NCBI RefSeq assembly: GCF_019649055.1 | Contig: NW_026570252.1 | Coordinates: forward strand, 186,001 to 250,000 | Direction: 5' to 3' | DNA: 64,000 bases | From: Paramacrobiotus metropolitanus | Lineage: Eukaryota; Tardigrada; Eutardigrada; Parachela; Macrobiotidae | Part shown: positions 12,285 through 22,468 of the stretch, piece by piece | Layout of the letters: every line of letters starts with the position of its first letter | Numbering within the stretch: the stretch's first letter is position 1 | Notes under the pieces: generated by a model | Databases searched by the model: none | Seen by the model: only the letters and a program-made list of their open reading frames with translations | Told to the model about the DNA's origin: nothing | Program-made: the position numbers and the translations under genes

Positions 12285-13232
12285 TTATTTACGTCGGGCA
12301 GCTTCGAGCGCCAAAACAAATTCACAGAGCAAGACCAGCAAAAACGACAGCCCAAACATGACCGTCAAGATGTGGGCCACGTCGGGACCCCAAGCCGCAG
12401 CAAATATAGCGACCCCGGCGGCCGAAAAGACCGTGAAGACCAACACATTCGCCCAGACACTGCGCATGAAGGATACAATAGATCCATCTGGGACCGGTTG
12501 GGATGGAGGAACTGTGAGCGACTGGACGGTCACGAGAGCTAGCAGGGTGTCCCCTGTTCTGTTGGTGCTAGTGGAAGCGACGTTCGTCAGCATGGACACC
12601 AGCGTCTGAATCGTCAAACTGCAAGTAATTTTACATTTTGTTAATTTTATACAACGCATGTTTGATAGCTGTTACTATATGCCTTTGTTGGTATACCTGT
12701 AGACTGTAGCAAAAGATTGTAAAACGTTTGCTGTAATTTAAAAGAATTTAAAAGATACGATTTTTACACTGCTTTGGTATCACGTTACTTTTCGTAAGAC
12801 GTTTAGAAAAGCGTTTGGCTAAAAAAAAACTGGATTTCTATGAGTAATTAAAAAGCATAAATGTGTTGCGAAAAATTGCATTTTTTAAGTGGAAATGCAA
12901 TGCTGTGGACTTTGGTCCGCTTTTTATACAGCCGTGCGAAAGAGCGCTTGCCAGTGCAACGAAAACCAACTGAAACCGTTTAAAATCCAGGCAGAATCAC
13001 AGCATAAACTGTCACATATTCACCAGTTGTCTCTGTTGATGATCACCATCGTGGCTCATACTTACGTAAGATTCTTCCCCATTTCCATGAGCTCCTTTAG
13101 ATCGGCGCTGCAGGTATCCAGGCGGTCGTTGCACGCTGGTTGTGTTGGGCACGCCGGCGGCTCTTGCTGATTGCCATGAGATGATGGAACCACTGCCAGT
13201 AGGAAAATCCACATCAGCCCCATGGGAATCAT
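12285..13232 (-). CDS. E1: intact two-exon signal-peptide, two-membrane-segment protein
   Basis: Exon 1 is 13232-13066 and exon 2 is 12618-12285; total 501 bases, 166 residues. Exon 1 gives a signal peptide (about residues 1-20), then an N-x-x-EP motif and four cysteines in a short ectodomain, ending in a charged helix (LKELMEMGKNL). The donor is AC then GTAAGT, phase 2, and the acceptor is TTGCAG then one base, phase 2: the same structure as every other array member. Exon 2 has a Thr/Ser-rich linker with an N-glycosylation motif (NRT), a Pro-rich stretch, two hydrophobic segments (about residues 108-128 and 137-157) and a short basic tail. It lacks the LLGV motif of subfamilies A-C, so it is a divergent member. 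Expected at a membrane or in the secretory pathway; function unknown. Exon 1 is short and easy to miss. Confidence 0.7.
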
Positions 13233-14059
13233 TTGTTAGACACCGGAGTGAATTAATTGGTATGCCAGCTTAAGAAAAAGCAGATGCGGTAAACGAATAT
13301 TGCTTCCCAGCAGTTGTTAAAAGTCAAACAGAAAAAAGTCAATTTGTAACTTAGTCAGTTTGTCTAGCAAATCTGCTTGGCTTAGATATAAGGCCCACTA
13401 AACAATCAAAGCCGTTAGAACACTGTGCCAGGTAGTAGTTTTGGAATAGTGCAGATATGCTCTGTGGTGCTACTGACGGACTAGATCCGGATTCTACTTC
13501 CGGGTATTTTATTTTTTACCCCGTATTACGCTGAACAGATCTCATGCCTCAGATAAAGAAGTGTGGTAAAACAAACGCTTGACCCCATTAAGCCGTAGAG
13601 AGTGACAACGGCTCGCCTTCGAGGGGACGCCTATCCTTCCACGGTGTTCTAGTTTGGCTGTTGTTAAAGCAACGGTGAGCATCAAGACGCGTAGTAATGA
13701 ATACCTAATGAGCACCTTATAAGCTAATGATTAGAGGCTTTGATTCCGTACACTATCGTTCGGCAGTCGACATTTCCTTTGGCTGCGTGTACTATGTATA
13801 AATACCATTTATTCTTTTAAGTTTTAATATCGCAAAACGGGATTTAAAACCCACAGTATAACCATCACGATCTCCGATATAAGAATCAGGCTTATTGCAA
13901 AAGTACGTGTAACTGCACCGATGACCTTTTTGTTGTCGAGATTTTTCCCAGATGAATGCTCTTGGTGAAGTGCACTAATAAGAGAATGCTTTTTTATTTT
14001 AATGCCTGTTTTCGTTCACTAAAAACTGCGAGGAAAATGAACATGAAATCATTTGCTAA
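13233..14059. other. Upstream region of E1 / downstream region of D1
   Basis: No gene recognised. It should contain the E1 promoter and the D1 3' end. An AATAAA on the minus strand at 13993-13998 is 62 bases beyond the D1 stop. Confidence 0.4.
13993..13998 (-). promoter_or_regulatory. Poly(A) signal AATAAA of D1
   Basis: Canonical hexamer 62 bases downstream of the D1 stop codon on the same strand. Confidence 0.45.
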
Positions 14060-15006
14060 TTAAAGCTCCTCCTTAATAATCCGTTTGACATGCAGTATGG
14101 GGGCCACCAACAGATACACGCTGCCGGGGACGATGACAGCCATGACAATCATCATGAAAACAATGTGCTTTGGCTGAGGGTTACAGTAGACCACCAGAAG
14201 TCCATACACCACTCCCCCTGCCCCGACGACAAACATGACTGCCGCAAAAGCATTGGGCATTCCGAGAATGGGCCCACTATCGCAGAGTTTCCGCAGTCTC
14301 ATCCACAAATTGTCCCAGAAGTCCAGCTTTCCATTCAGGAACTTGTTCACCTCACAATCAGCAGCGTTCAGTGTGAAGCGTGGATATCCTTGTATTATAC
14401 TCTGCTCTATATCTATAAAGCGCTTTTCCAGCTTTTTGGAACGCTTCGCCTCTCCTTCAGGCACGTCCCTGAAAACGGGTGAAACCAATGCACCAGCTTT
14501 CCAAAGAGGGAATATGATTCTAAGAACATATTTCCGTGACACACACAAAGATGCACTGACACGGAATTTTTCGGGCAACTTAAAACACCCTGGCGCTAGA
14601 TATTATTCTGCAAGCAGATGATTGGTATTCGTTCCCGTAAAAACCATCCATGCCATTAACACCCCGTTTTCAAAGTTAGGCAAACTGAAATGGGTTCAAA
14701 AGCAAGGACATTCAAAGTAATTCCGCAAGTTTATTGGATGCCAAGTTACATAACTAAAACAACGAGAAAATACCTTAAAAATGGGAAGCATTTTTGCATG
14801 GCGATAATCTTCTCCTCTGTGCTCAAGGAGTTATAAGATTGGTCACGCAGACACTGCAGGTCTTGCTGGAATGTTATGTCCCTATTCTGGTCGTCATCGG
14901 GCTGTGGATCCACCGCTACCGCAAGCACTGCTGGACAAATTAACCCGCACAGATACAGCAGCGCTTGCACTCTGAGCAGCATTGCATTCCAGCCGAAGAT
15001 CGGCAT
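14060..15006 (-). CDS. D1: intact two-exon signal-peptide, two-membrane-segment protein
   Basis: Exon 1 is 15006-14774 and exon 2 is 14468-14060; 642 bases, 213 residues, with a 305-bp intron. The start ATG at 15006 precedes a hydrophobic signal peptide (about residues 8-32); a later ATG at 14982 would still leave a signal peptide. The ectodomain is acidic, with a conserved C-L-R-D and an EEK-x-I-x-x-x-KC-x-PFL stretch at the exon end. The intron is phase 2 (AG then GTATTT; TTTTCAG then one base). Exon 2 carries a Lys/Glu-rich helix, the tract DFWD-x-x-W-M-R-x-R-K-L-C-D-S-G-P, a first membrane segment, the motif PQPKHIV, a second membrane segment and a basic tail. D2 and D3 are its paralogs. 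Function unknown. Confidence 0.75.
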
Positions 15007-15480
15007 AATCAATAAGAAACAATCTAATGAATTATTATTCTGAAAAATTGCTCAAAGCAAACCCACAGGCGAAAATATATTGCGCACGTAAATCCCTATG
15101 CTGCTTTCATGTAGAAATAGATCGATATTGCAAGACCTTAATATTTTCGAATGCGAGGCACCGTATACGTTAGTTGGCAACACTAGCTGCACATCGAGTG
15201 CAATTCAGCCTCATGTACAGGTACATTACTGTTTCTGCTGTACACGATGTCGCGGACGCCGCACGCAGCAATCGATTGCCAACCGCCGCGACCATGTATA
15301 GATAGAAATTTTTCTACCGGAAAGTCACGGTGATGCATTTGAGATTTTAACAAGTATGTATGGCCTGTGTTCAGCAGTCACGCAGTGTATAGTATATCTG
15401 TACATCTGCGTGACTACCGAACACTGGCACTGTATAGCAACATACTGTATGTAGGGGGAAAAAGCAAGCTACTCGGACCA
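15007..15480. other. Upstream region of D1
   Basis: No coding feature recognised. It should include the D1 promoter on the minus strand; no convincing TATA box was identified. Confidence 0.35.
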
Positions 15481-15504
15481 TTCCCTTGTACTGCTGCCGT
15501 CAGC

Positions 15505-16200
15505 CGGGTCGAGATTTGCGTGTGGCTAAACATGGTGCTTATGTACCCGCGTCTGATTTAGCCGCATGTACTGCCGTAACGTCGTCACCAGACTTGGGCC
15601 ACCTTTGCGTTTTCCACCTTCCACCCACCCCACCTAAATCCACAAATTTTCCACTCCACCCCACCCCACCACGCTACAAAAATGGTCCACCTCCGCCCGC
15701 CAACGATAAATGCTTCCACTGTCCCCCGCCCGCCCACTGGCTTTAAAAATATTTTCGTCAGTTTTTATTGAGTGTTTAGCTTGTGTTGCACTTCAAAAAT
15801 AGTACAGAAATCCCGTGATTAAAAAAGGATTTAATTTTTCACGTGCTCAGGTCACCAAAAGTGACACTGATGCCATTGAATCCGCGCGGAGTGCGGAATT
15901 TTTTTTCCGATTTTTGGCTGAAAAACAATATTTTTTTATGTGCCGGGCCCGTTTTCCTCCCACTTTTTAATTTTTCCCACCTCCGCCCGCGCTCGTATTT
16001 TCCACCCCGCCACCGCCCGCCACTTTCAAACGTTCCACCCACCTCCGCCCTCCAAAAAAGGTGGAGGTGGGCGGAAAAGGTGGGATTTTTCCCACTCCAC
16101 CAAAAAGGTGGCCCAAGTCTGGTCGTCACACTCCAGCCGGGTAACAGCAGCATTGCCGTGAATTTGTTCGACTGACATGGTGTCCCCCCCTATAAAAACA
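15505..16200. repeat. Dispersed repeat, copy 1, interrupted by a miniature element
   Basis: Bases 15505-15588 and 16122-16190 closely match 33530-33670: both share GTGGCTAAACATGGTGCTTA, the run ACTGCCGTAACGTC, then CACTCCAGCCGGGT and GTGAATTxGTTCGACTG. In copy 1 these two halves are separated by the 533-bp element at 15589-16121; in copy 2 they are adjacent. The nature of the repeat is unknown. Confidence 0.7.
15589..16121. mobile_element. Miniature inverted-repeat element (family 1), 533 bp, 8-bp target duplication
   Basis: Ends are CAGACTTGGGCCACCTTT and its complement. Both flanks read GTCGTCAC (15581-15588 and 16122-16129), a perfect 8-bp duplication, matching hAT-type insertion. The inside is strongly strand-biased (CCACC-rich one way, GGTGG-rich the other). 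A second copy sits in C1 exon 2 (61073-61585). The related sequence at about 33596 lacks the insertion and shows the pre-insertion site. Confidence 0.85.
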
Positions 16201-16329
16201 CAGCCGTACTTTGCGATTGCTTTATTCGGCTAGTTGTTTCGAAAGACATAGCTGCGACGTCGCCTCCGTATCTCTTTTGATCCACGGCTGATTTGAACGA
16301 AAATTTCACCAATGTCCGATAGTCCCCAC

Positions 16330-16452
16330 CGGATCAAAATTTTGTGGCCTCTCACTACCGCCTTCGCAAAAATCTTTTGCCGAGAATATGGAATGACCTA
16401 AGGATGCCGGCAGAAGCTTATGATAGTTTGACTAAGTTAATGCAGCCTTAAA
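16330..16452 (+). pseudogene. Possible C-terminal remnant of a non-LTR retrotransposon
   Basis: A frame from about 16336 to the TAA at 16450 reads ...YRLRKNLLPRIWNDL..., similar in style to the R-x-x-x-W-N-x-L ending of many non-LTR reverse transcriptase ORFs. A stop lies just upstream in the same frame and the segment is short, so this is only a suggestion. Confidence 0.25.
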
Positions 16453-16464
16453 CTGAATGTTGCA

Positions 16465-17311
16465 TAGAGATGGCAAAACTAAAAAAAACTAAACTAAACT
16501 AAACTAAAACTCGGTTAAAAGTTGAAGTTGCTAAAATTGACTTGGTTAAAACTTTTAGTCGGCTAAACGTCGGCGACTAAATTTTTTAGTTGTTAACCTG
16601 AATTTAGTTAAAAATTTTAACCGGTTAACCAAAGTTAACCGAGACTAAAGATAAATTTTCTGTTAAAATGTTTTCCTTATTCTATACAGTGGTGTCACTA
16701 TCGCGGCGAAATGGTCCCACCTGTCGCCATAGTGTCATTAGTTCCGTATAACAAATAAAAACAGAATCAAAATTTATTCGGCCTTCAGAGAACAATAAAA
16801 TTTTATTTTGAAAATATAAGCTACAGTAGAAACAAATCCGTAATTGTATAATGTACATAATTACTGGAAAAACTGTCAGTACTGCCAGTACATGCATATT
16901 ACACACTTCATAGGGCCATTACACAGTACAGTACTTCAATGTAAAGCCATGCAGGTACTGTAACTGCATTAGAAGATACAATACGCCATGCGCTACATTT
17001 ACGATTAAATTGAAGTACTGCACGCATACTATGCAGTGCGCCGATCTGGTTGCGCAGTTTGTACTTGAAAATTATGAAAAAACCACCGTCTCTTGCGGTC
17101 CGCCATTGCGCTGGGAATAAATTTCGGTTAACCGGTTAACCGCTGAGTTTTAGTAGCTAAAATCTACTCGGTTAAAAAATTTAGTTACTAAAAAGCTCTT
17201 GACTAATTTTTTTAGTCACCAAAGTTGGTTAAACTAATTTTTTTAGTTTTAGTCGAGTTAACCGAAGTTAACCAACTAATTAGTCGACTAATTTTAGTTT
17301 TGCCATCTCTA
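16465..17311. mobile_element. Non-autonomous hAT-like element, about 847 bp, 8-bp target duplication
   Basis: Ends are TAGAGATGGCAAAACTA and its complement. ATGTTGCA flanks both sides (16457-16464 and 17313-17320, the right copy set off by one base). The arms are dense in GGTTAACC/AACTAAA words; the middle (about 16680-17110) is unrelated, contains only short frames and has no transposase. TAGAGATGG ends and 8-bp duplications are typical of hAT elements. Confidence 0.8.
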
Positions 17312-18134
17312 TATGTTGCATGGAAAACAGTGACGTCGCTGAAGAAATTGTATCATGTCGATCATGTACTGTTGTTAGAAATGTGAATGATTGTTAATTA
17401 GCTTGCCCGTGAATGGATGTTTAACGTTCTTGTGTTTTATTATTTATTATGACGAGTCTGCTGACTCGAACTGGGTCCTACCCAGAAAGTGTGCGGACGT
17501 TAAACAATTAACCTTTAACTAAAGTTTATTAGTAAATGTTACAATATAATTTCTTAATGAAGGACTCCAGGTCGGATTGTTGATGACGCCTACCGAAAAA
17601 AAATTATAAACTGAAACCACGCCGGGACTGGGCAGGGGCGGTAATTCCGTCGCTCAGTCATCTAGAGATTTTGCTCATAGAGTGGTGGTGGCTTGGCAAC
17701 TACATAAATCATCCAGACATTCTGCTCACTGGAAGTGGACAGGGTGATAGTTCGGTCACTCTCCCTTCTAGAGATGTTGGTCATACAGTGATGACTCAGT
17801 CTCTCCTTAATCCCTACTATCGATAGTGCCCACTGGAGAGTTGTACTATATGACAACATGTAGAGAAGTACGTACGTTTTTGTACCACGCAAAGCAGATG
17901 TTTCTATCTGATCTTTGTTGTACCTTAAAGGAAACGCAACTGAACTGAATAAAGGAACCGTAGCTATGTACGGTGCCTAAAGTAAGGAACAGAACGAAGA
18001 ACGGATTCAAGAACGAAGATCTTGTGATCAAGTTCTGGACCGAGGCCGATCTGTTGGCGTTGTCAGTTTTTGAAAAAAAATGTTTTGGTTATCGAGATCA
18101 CAAAACTGTGGGGCGCAGCGCGTACTCGTAATCG
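17312..18134. other. Intergenic stretch without recognised genes
   Basis: Two overlapping minus-strand frames (17662-17892, 17846-18031) show no domain or splice support. Nothing else stands out. Confidence 0.3.
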
Positions 18135-18554
18135 TTGTATAGTTCTTGTACTTTGTACTTAATACAAAATATTTGGTCTTTTATTATTCATAATATTTGT
18201 TACATATATATAACATATGGCACCAGTAAAGATCCGTACCAATGGTCACATGGTGCATTCAACTGCACCATTGGTGCATGCATGTGCACTTTTGCTGCAT
18301 ATACCATTGTTTTGAGTACTTACTTAGGCGCTAATAAATCATACAATTATGTCGTCGCCGAGTTGTGGTACTATGGTCAAGTACCAATTGCTTTGTTTAT
18401 CGACGTACCGTGTAATGCACTGTTGACTGATCACTGCCGTCGCACCGTCCGTACTCGTATTGTTGCAATATTAATTATTTATGGCAGTGCTGTAATTGTT
18501 ACCTTATTATTTGTAATTCCACATCTCGCCGTGCGCCCTGGTGCAGTTCACTAA
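18135..18554 (+). CDS. Possible multi-pass membrane protein or exon, unknown
   Basis: A 139-codon frame has hydrophobic stretches near residues 8-28, 44-62, 84-95 and 110-130, with an NKS glycosylation motif between the second and third. The real start may be internal. It lies tail-to-tail with a signal-peptide frame on the other strand. A part of it, bases about 18353-18384 (GTCGTCGCCGAGTTGT followed by GGTACTATGG), recurs with small changes inside the satellite at 19207-19235. This means either the satellite captured part of this sequence or the frame itself is repeat-derived. Confidence 0.3.
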   Translation: MYSSCTLYLIQNIWSFIIHNICYIYITYGTSKDPYQWSHGAFNCTIGACMCTFAAYTIVLSTYLGANKSYNYVVAELWYYGQVPIALFIDVPCNALLTDHCRRTVRTRIVAILIIYGSAVIVTLLFVIPHLAVRPGAVH

Positions 18555-18561
18555 TACTTTC

Positions 18562-18786
18562 TCATCGTGCGGTCGATATTGAGTATTGATTGCACAAGCG
18601 TGTAATACCTAAGCCCCTGGGTAACAGCAGTGGACAGTGATCAGGAATGCAGGTACCATTGGCAGCGATTGACACGTCATTGATAGCAAAATTTAATGTT
18701 GCAAAACTTGCACTTATTGTGTGGAGGTCGCCAGTCTGAACGCTAAGTACTATACTGGCAATTACACACCAAATTTTGTACGTCAA
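18562..18786 (-). CDS. Possible secreted-protein exon with signal peptide, unknown
   Basis: A 74-codon frame starts with a good signal peptide (about residues 1-18) and has two cysteines flanking IPDH plus an NGT glycosylation motif. A GTATTACAC after codon 61 could be a phase-1 donor. No partner exon was found on the same strand. Too short for a firm call. Confidence 0.3.
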   Translation of the reverse strand: MTYKIWCVIASIVLSVQTGDLHTISASFATLNFAINDVSIAANGTCIPDHCPLLLPRGLGITRLCNQYSISTAR

Positions 18787-18929
18787 TTTCGTCGTGCAAA
18801 TACTATCTAATTAAATACACTCCCATTAGTAATTTTGCAATAGATTAACCTTTGCAGAGCGCTAACGTAGGCACTGTAGTATAGTAGTTACTGTAATATT
18901 AAGTACTTCTGTATTTAGTTGTTGTTGTC

Positions 18930-20090
18930 AATAAGGTACAGCTTGTTAATCGAAGTGCTTTACATATTGCTTTGCATACTGTATTGCCTGGAGACAGTAC
19001 TGCTGGCTTTCTGTTCAGCAATACTTCTAAAGTGCACCCGTACTTTCAAAGTCTGCTATGCCAAAGTGACCTTCCCGAACAACGCCGAACAAGCCGAAAC
19101 AGACGATATAGCGCTGAGGCATTTAAAAGTATTGCATTACTTTTAAAGTACAGCAATACCTTTAAAGTATTAATGCACTTTTAAAGTATTGCAATACTTA
19201 AAGTATTGTCGTCGCCGAGTTGTAGTACTATGGTTGTAGTTCTAGTACTAATACTTTTAAAGTATTACTTTTAAAGTATTGCAGTACTTGAAAACGCCTC
19301 AGCGCTTGATCGTCAGTTTCGGCTTGTTCGGCGCTGTTCGGGAAGGTCACATTGGTACAGCAGCACTTTAGAGCTACATTTTGCACTTTGACAAGCCGAA
19401 ACAAAGGATAAAGCCTTGAGGCATTTTAAAGTATTGCAGTACTTGGAAAGTACAGCAATACTTCTGAAGTACAACAGTACTTTCAAAGTATTGCTGGGCG
19501 AAAGTGACCTTCCCGAACAACTCCGAACAAGCCGAAACAGACGATCAAGCGCTGAGGCGTTTTTAAGTACTGCAAAACTTTAAAAGCAATACTTGAAAAG
19601 TATTGCTGTCCTTTAAAGTAATGCAATACTTTAAAAGTACAGGAATACTTTTAAAGTATTGCAGTATTTTGAAAGTACAACACTACTTTCAAAGTATTGT
19701 TGTGCCAAAGTGACCTTCCCGAACATCGCCGAACAAGCCGAAACAGACGATCAAGCGCATAGGCATTTTAAACTACTGCAGTACTTCTGAAGTAATGCAA
19801 TACTTTGAAAGTATTGTATTACTTTCAGTACCAAGGTGACCTTCCCGAACATCCCCGAACAGGCCGCAGCTGACGATTAAGTGCTGAGGCATTTGAAAGT
19901 ATGGCAGTACTTCGAAAGTAATGCAATACTTTTAAAGTACTGCATCACTTTCAGTACCAAGGTGACCTTCCCGAACATCCCACGAACAGGCCGAAACTGA
20001 CGATTAAGTTCTGGGGCAATTTAAAGTATAGCAGTACTGTGAAGTAAAGCAATACTTTGAAAGTACTGTGGTAGACGCGTTTGATTTCCG
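18930..20090. repeat. Hairpin-rich satellite with alternating AAAGTATTGCAGTACTTT and GTGACCTTCCCGAAC units
   Basis: A word close to GTGACCTTCCCGAACAACGC, continuing into AAGCCGAAACAGACGAT and CGCTGAGGC, occurs near 19065, 19505, 19708, 19840 and 19962 on the plus strand and once inverted near 19295-19350. Between copies lie palindromes built from AAAGTATTGCAATACTTT. Unit spacing varies from about 120 to 440 bases because the palindromic filler expands and contracts. Confidence 0.75.
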
Positions 20091-20139
20091 GAAAGCCCGA
20101 TACGGACGATTAGGCGCCTTTAATCTTCGATTAGGCGAT

Positions 20140-20516
20140 CATTTTTTCATGTTCTCGCACCTCCCCCCCCCCGGGCTAACACCCCAACCCTCTGAAGCGA
20201 CACCAACCAGTTTTTCACATTCTTGCATTTCGTTTTCACATTTTTACATTTTCGAATTTTCACATTTTCATATTTTCACATTTTCAAATTTTTGTATTTT
20301 CACGTTTCACATTTTTTCATTCACATTTTCTCCTGCAAAGTATTGCATTAATTTGTAGATGAAGCAGTGCTTTGAAAGTACTATAACCCCACCCAGAACC
20401 CCAACCCCTGACGCAGTACCGGTTAGGTAATCGGTGTTAGTGGACTGATCTTAGCATCAGATCTTAGAACTTACTAATTAGTGGAGATTTCTCATTTTTA
20501 CATTTTTAATATGCAT
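20140..20516. other. Simple-sequence stretch beside the satellite
   Basis: A C-run near 20165 and an imperfect CACATTTT microsatellite at about 20215-20335. No gene. Confidence 0.5.
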
Positions 20517-21233
20517 TAGTACTACTCGAACCGCACTTTAAATGCGTTCTGTACGATACAGAGCCGGAAGTTCTGTAACTTTTCGATCACACCCCTTACC
20601 GCTGATTGGACGGCCGAGTTAAAGTGCTCTGTATCTAAAAGGAACTCTCCTGGCTCCGTTACGATACAGAACTTGCATTTCATGCTAGGTTAAATTTATT
20701 TTTTGATGGGGATGCGCAGTCCGCTGTACGTCTTAAGTTCTATTTTTAATTTCAAGTTTTTGAGGGTGTAATTAACGGGATTTTAATTGTTTCTATCGAA
20801 TCAACATTCCAGTTCTGCTTTGTTCACTGATTTTAGCTGCCTCTGATTGTGCATGTTTGATTTGTATCGATGGCAGGTTGGCAACAGGCAACTTCGCCAG
20901 AGCCGTCAGCGCGAGGAATACCTCGGCGCACTTTACGTGCAATTGCCTTTCGCTTTTTCACCAGCCGTTTGATTTCTTGACTTAACAAAACTAAAAATCG
21001 CCAAAAAAACAGAAAGGAAACGGCCACAAAATTGTTGTGGAAAATAAATAAATCGTTGACCAATTCAATCGTTGACCAATTCAACTACGGTAACTGGGCG
21101 CTTTTAGAAACCGTGGTCTCGTAGCTCTGTAACGCTCTATAAGATTCAGCGCTGTACCATTGGTAGATTCACTTTTATAGAACTCCCGGCTCTGTATCTT
21201 ACAGAATTCATTTAAAGTGCGTTTCGAGTAGTA
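20517..21233. mobile_element. DNA transposon remnant with about 60-bp terminal inverted repeats
   Basis: The left end TAGTACTACTCGAACCGCAC continues through CTTTAAATGCGTTCTGTA; the right end is its near-complement (about 21175-21233), with a few substitutions. TGCATTA-like words flank both sides but are slightly offset, so the exact duplication length is uncertain. A minus-strand frame inside (20833-21084) has a Phe-rich hydrophobic run followed by a strongly basic stretch. It could be a transposase N-terminus, but no catalytic motif is visible. Confidence 0.65.
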
Positions 21234-21732
21234 CTATTGCATTATGGTGAACGGGCAACGACGACAGCCTTTTAAGCTGAGTTTCTACTCGTTTGCACCC
21301 CTCTTGCGAGAAAAAACACCACGCTGGGCTCGTAAACATTTCTGTGGTGTACGTTAATGCTTTCAGTGCTCAAAACATTGATCTATGTCAATTTAAACTC
21401 AAAATGTGCGCGCAATAACCGGCTGCTGCGCTATCGCCGGAAATAGTTTAAAAACTCTAACGCGTCAAATAATTCACCTACCTATCCGACTCCGACCCAA
21501 TTTGCCATTATGGTATATCTACATCTAAAGAACATTCTGAACCATTATGGTGATGATATCTTAAAAAACAAAGATGGTATGAATTTTCAAAAATTTTAAA
21601 CACTTATAACTTGGTCATTTTAGATCTGACCAGCTTCATTTTGGTTCAGAATGTGTATGGGGATTTACTCCATGTGATGGAGCGATCAAACTTGGAGTCG
21701 GATAAAGCATCGAATTATTTGCCCCACATTTG
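21234..21732. other. Intergenic stretch
   Basis: ATCCGACTCC at 21486 and its complement GGAGTCGGAT at 21693 form a short inverted pair about 215 bases apart, possibly ends of a tiny element. No gene. Confidence 0.3.
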
Positions 21733-22468
21733 CTATTTTGAGAAAATGAATTTTTTGTGGACGGTATAGACTAGGCTGGACAGCAGGCCTATTCTTGGTG
21801 CGAGTGCTGCGCATCCTGTTGTAAGTCCGCATTTCATCTGGCCCCATATTTGCACAGCAGTGCGGTAATTAGCCCGCCACAATACAAAACCCGGCTCCAA
21901 ACAGAGAGTTGAAACCCCAACGCTTCTGCCACGTTCCGTCAAAGGCTGCGATAATTCTGCCGATTATATTAGCGCTGTGACGAATCATTGATTCTTTCGC
22001 CATGACCCCGACAACATTGTAGATGTGTTTCGATATGTCAGTAAATACTTTCGAGTTGAACTGCTTAGTCCCAAACGATGTAGCTATAGCGTTGCATCCG
22101 GCAAATTTCAGTCCAAGTAAAAGAGCGGTCAATACTGTCATGACATTGGCAGCGTAAAATTTTCGATCACCATCCACTGGTTCTGATGTTGGGATAATTT
22201 CATTGTGAGCAGGATTTTTGCATGATACTTCAAAATCAACAGCGACACCGTTTTGTTGTATTGGAGCCATACGAAGACGTTCCTGGCATAAATGTGTAGA
22301 TCCTTTTTCAAGAGCACTCACGCAGCAAGAATGAGATAGCATGCCTTTTAAAAAACCTTTGCTTACAACATACGTCTCTTCGTCATCATCTTCGGGAGCT
22401 GTTGACCACTTCGAAACAGCCGGTACCGATGTATTCGCCATTTGAAAACAAATACTCGTATATTGCAA
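21733..22468 (-). pseudogene. Mutator-like (MULE) transposase fragment
   Basis: The frame from 22468 (a better start is the Met 9 codons in) to 21869 ends with AFDGTWQKR followed by a G-F-x-S-L stretch, the hallmark of animal and plant Mutator-like transposase domains (usually AFDGTWQKRG-x-x-S-L-x-G). Upstream are paired cysteines (CC, then C about 15 and 48 residues later) and the predicted helical region preceding the catalytic Asp. The frame stops soon after the motif, and sequence to 21733 continues in another frame, so the catalytic domain is truncated. Five-prime acidic residues (EDDDEE) fit a transposase N-terminus. Terminal inverted repeats were not found. Dead copy, assuming the family identification is right. 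Confidence 0.65.

Noticed and set aside
15839-16175. Overlapping frames of 104 and 110 codons on opposite strands
   Set aside because: They translate the strand-biased interior of the family 1 miniature element and cross its boundary.
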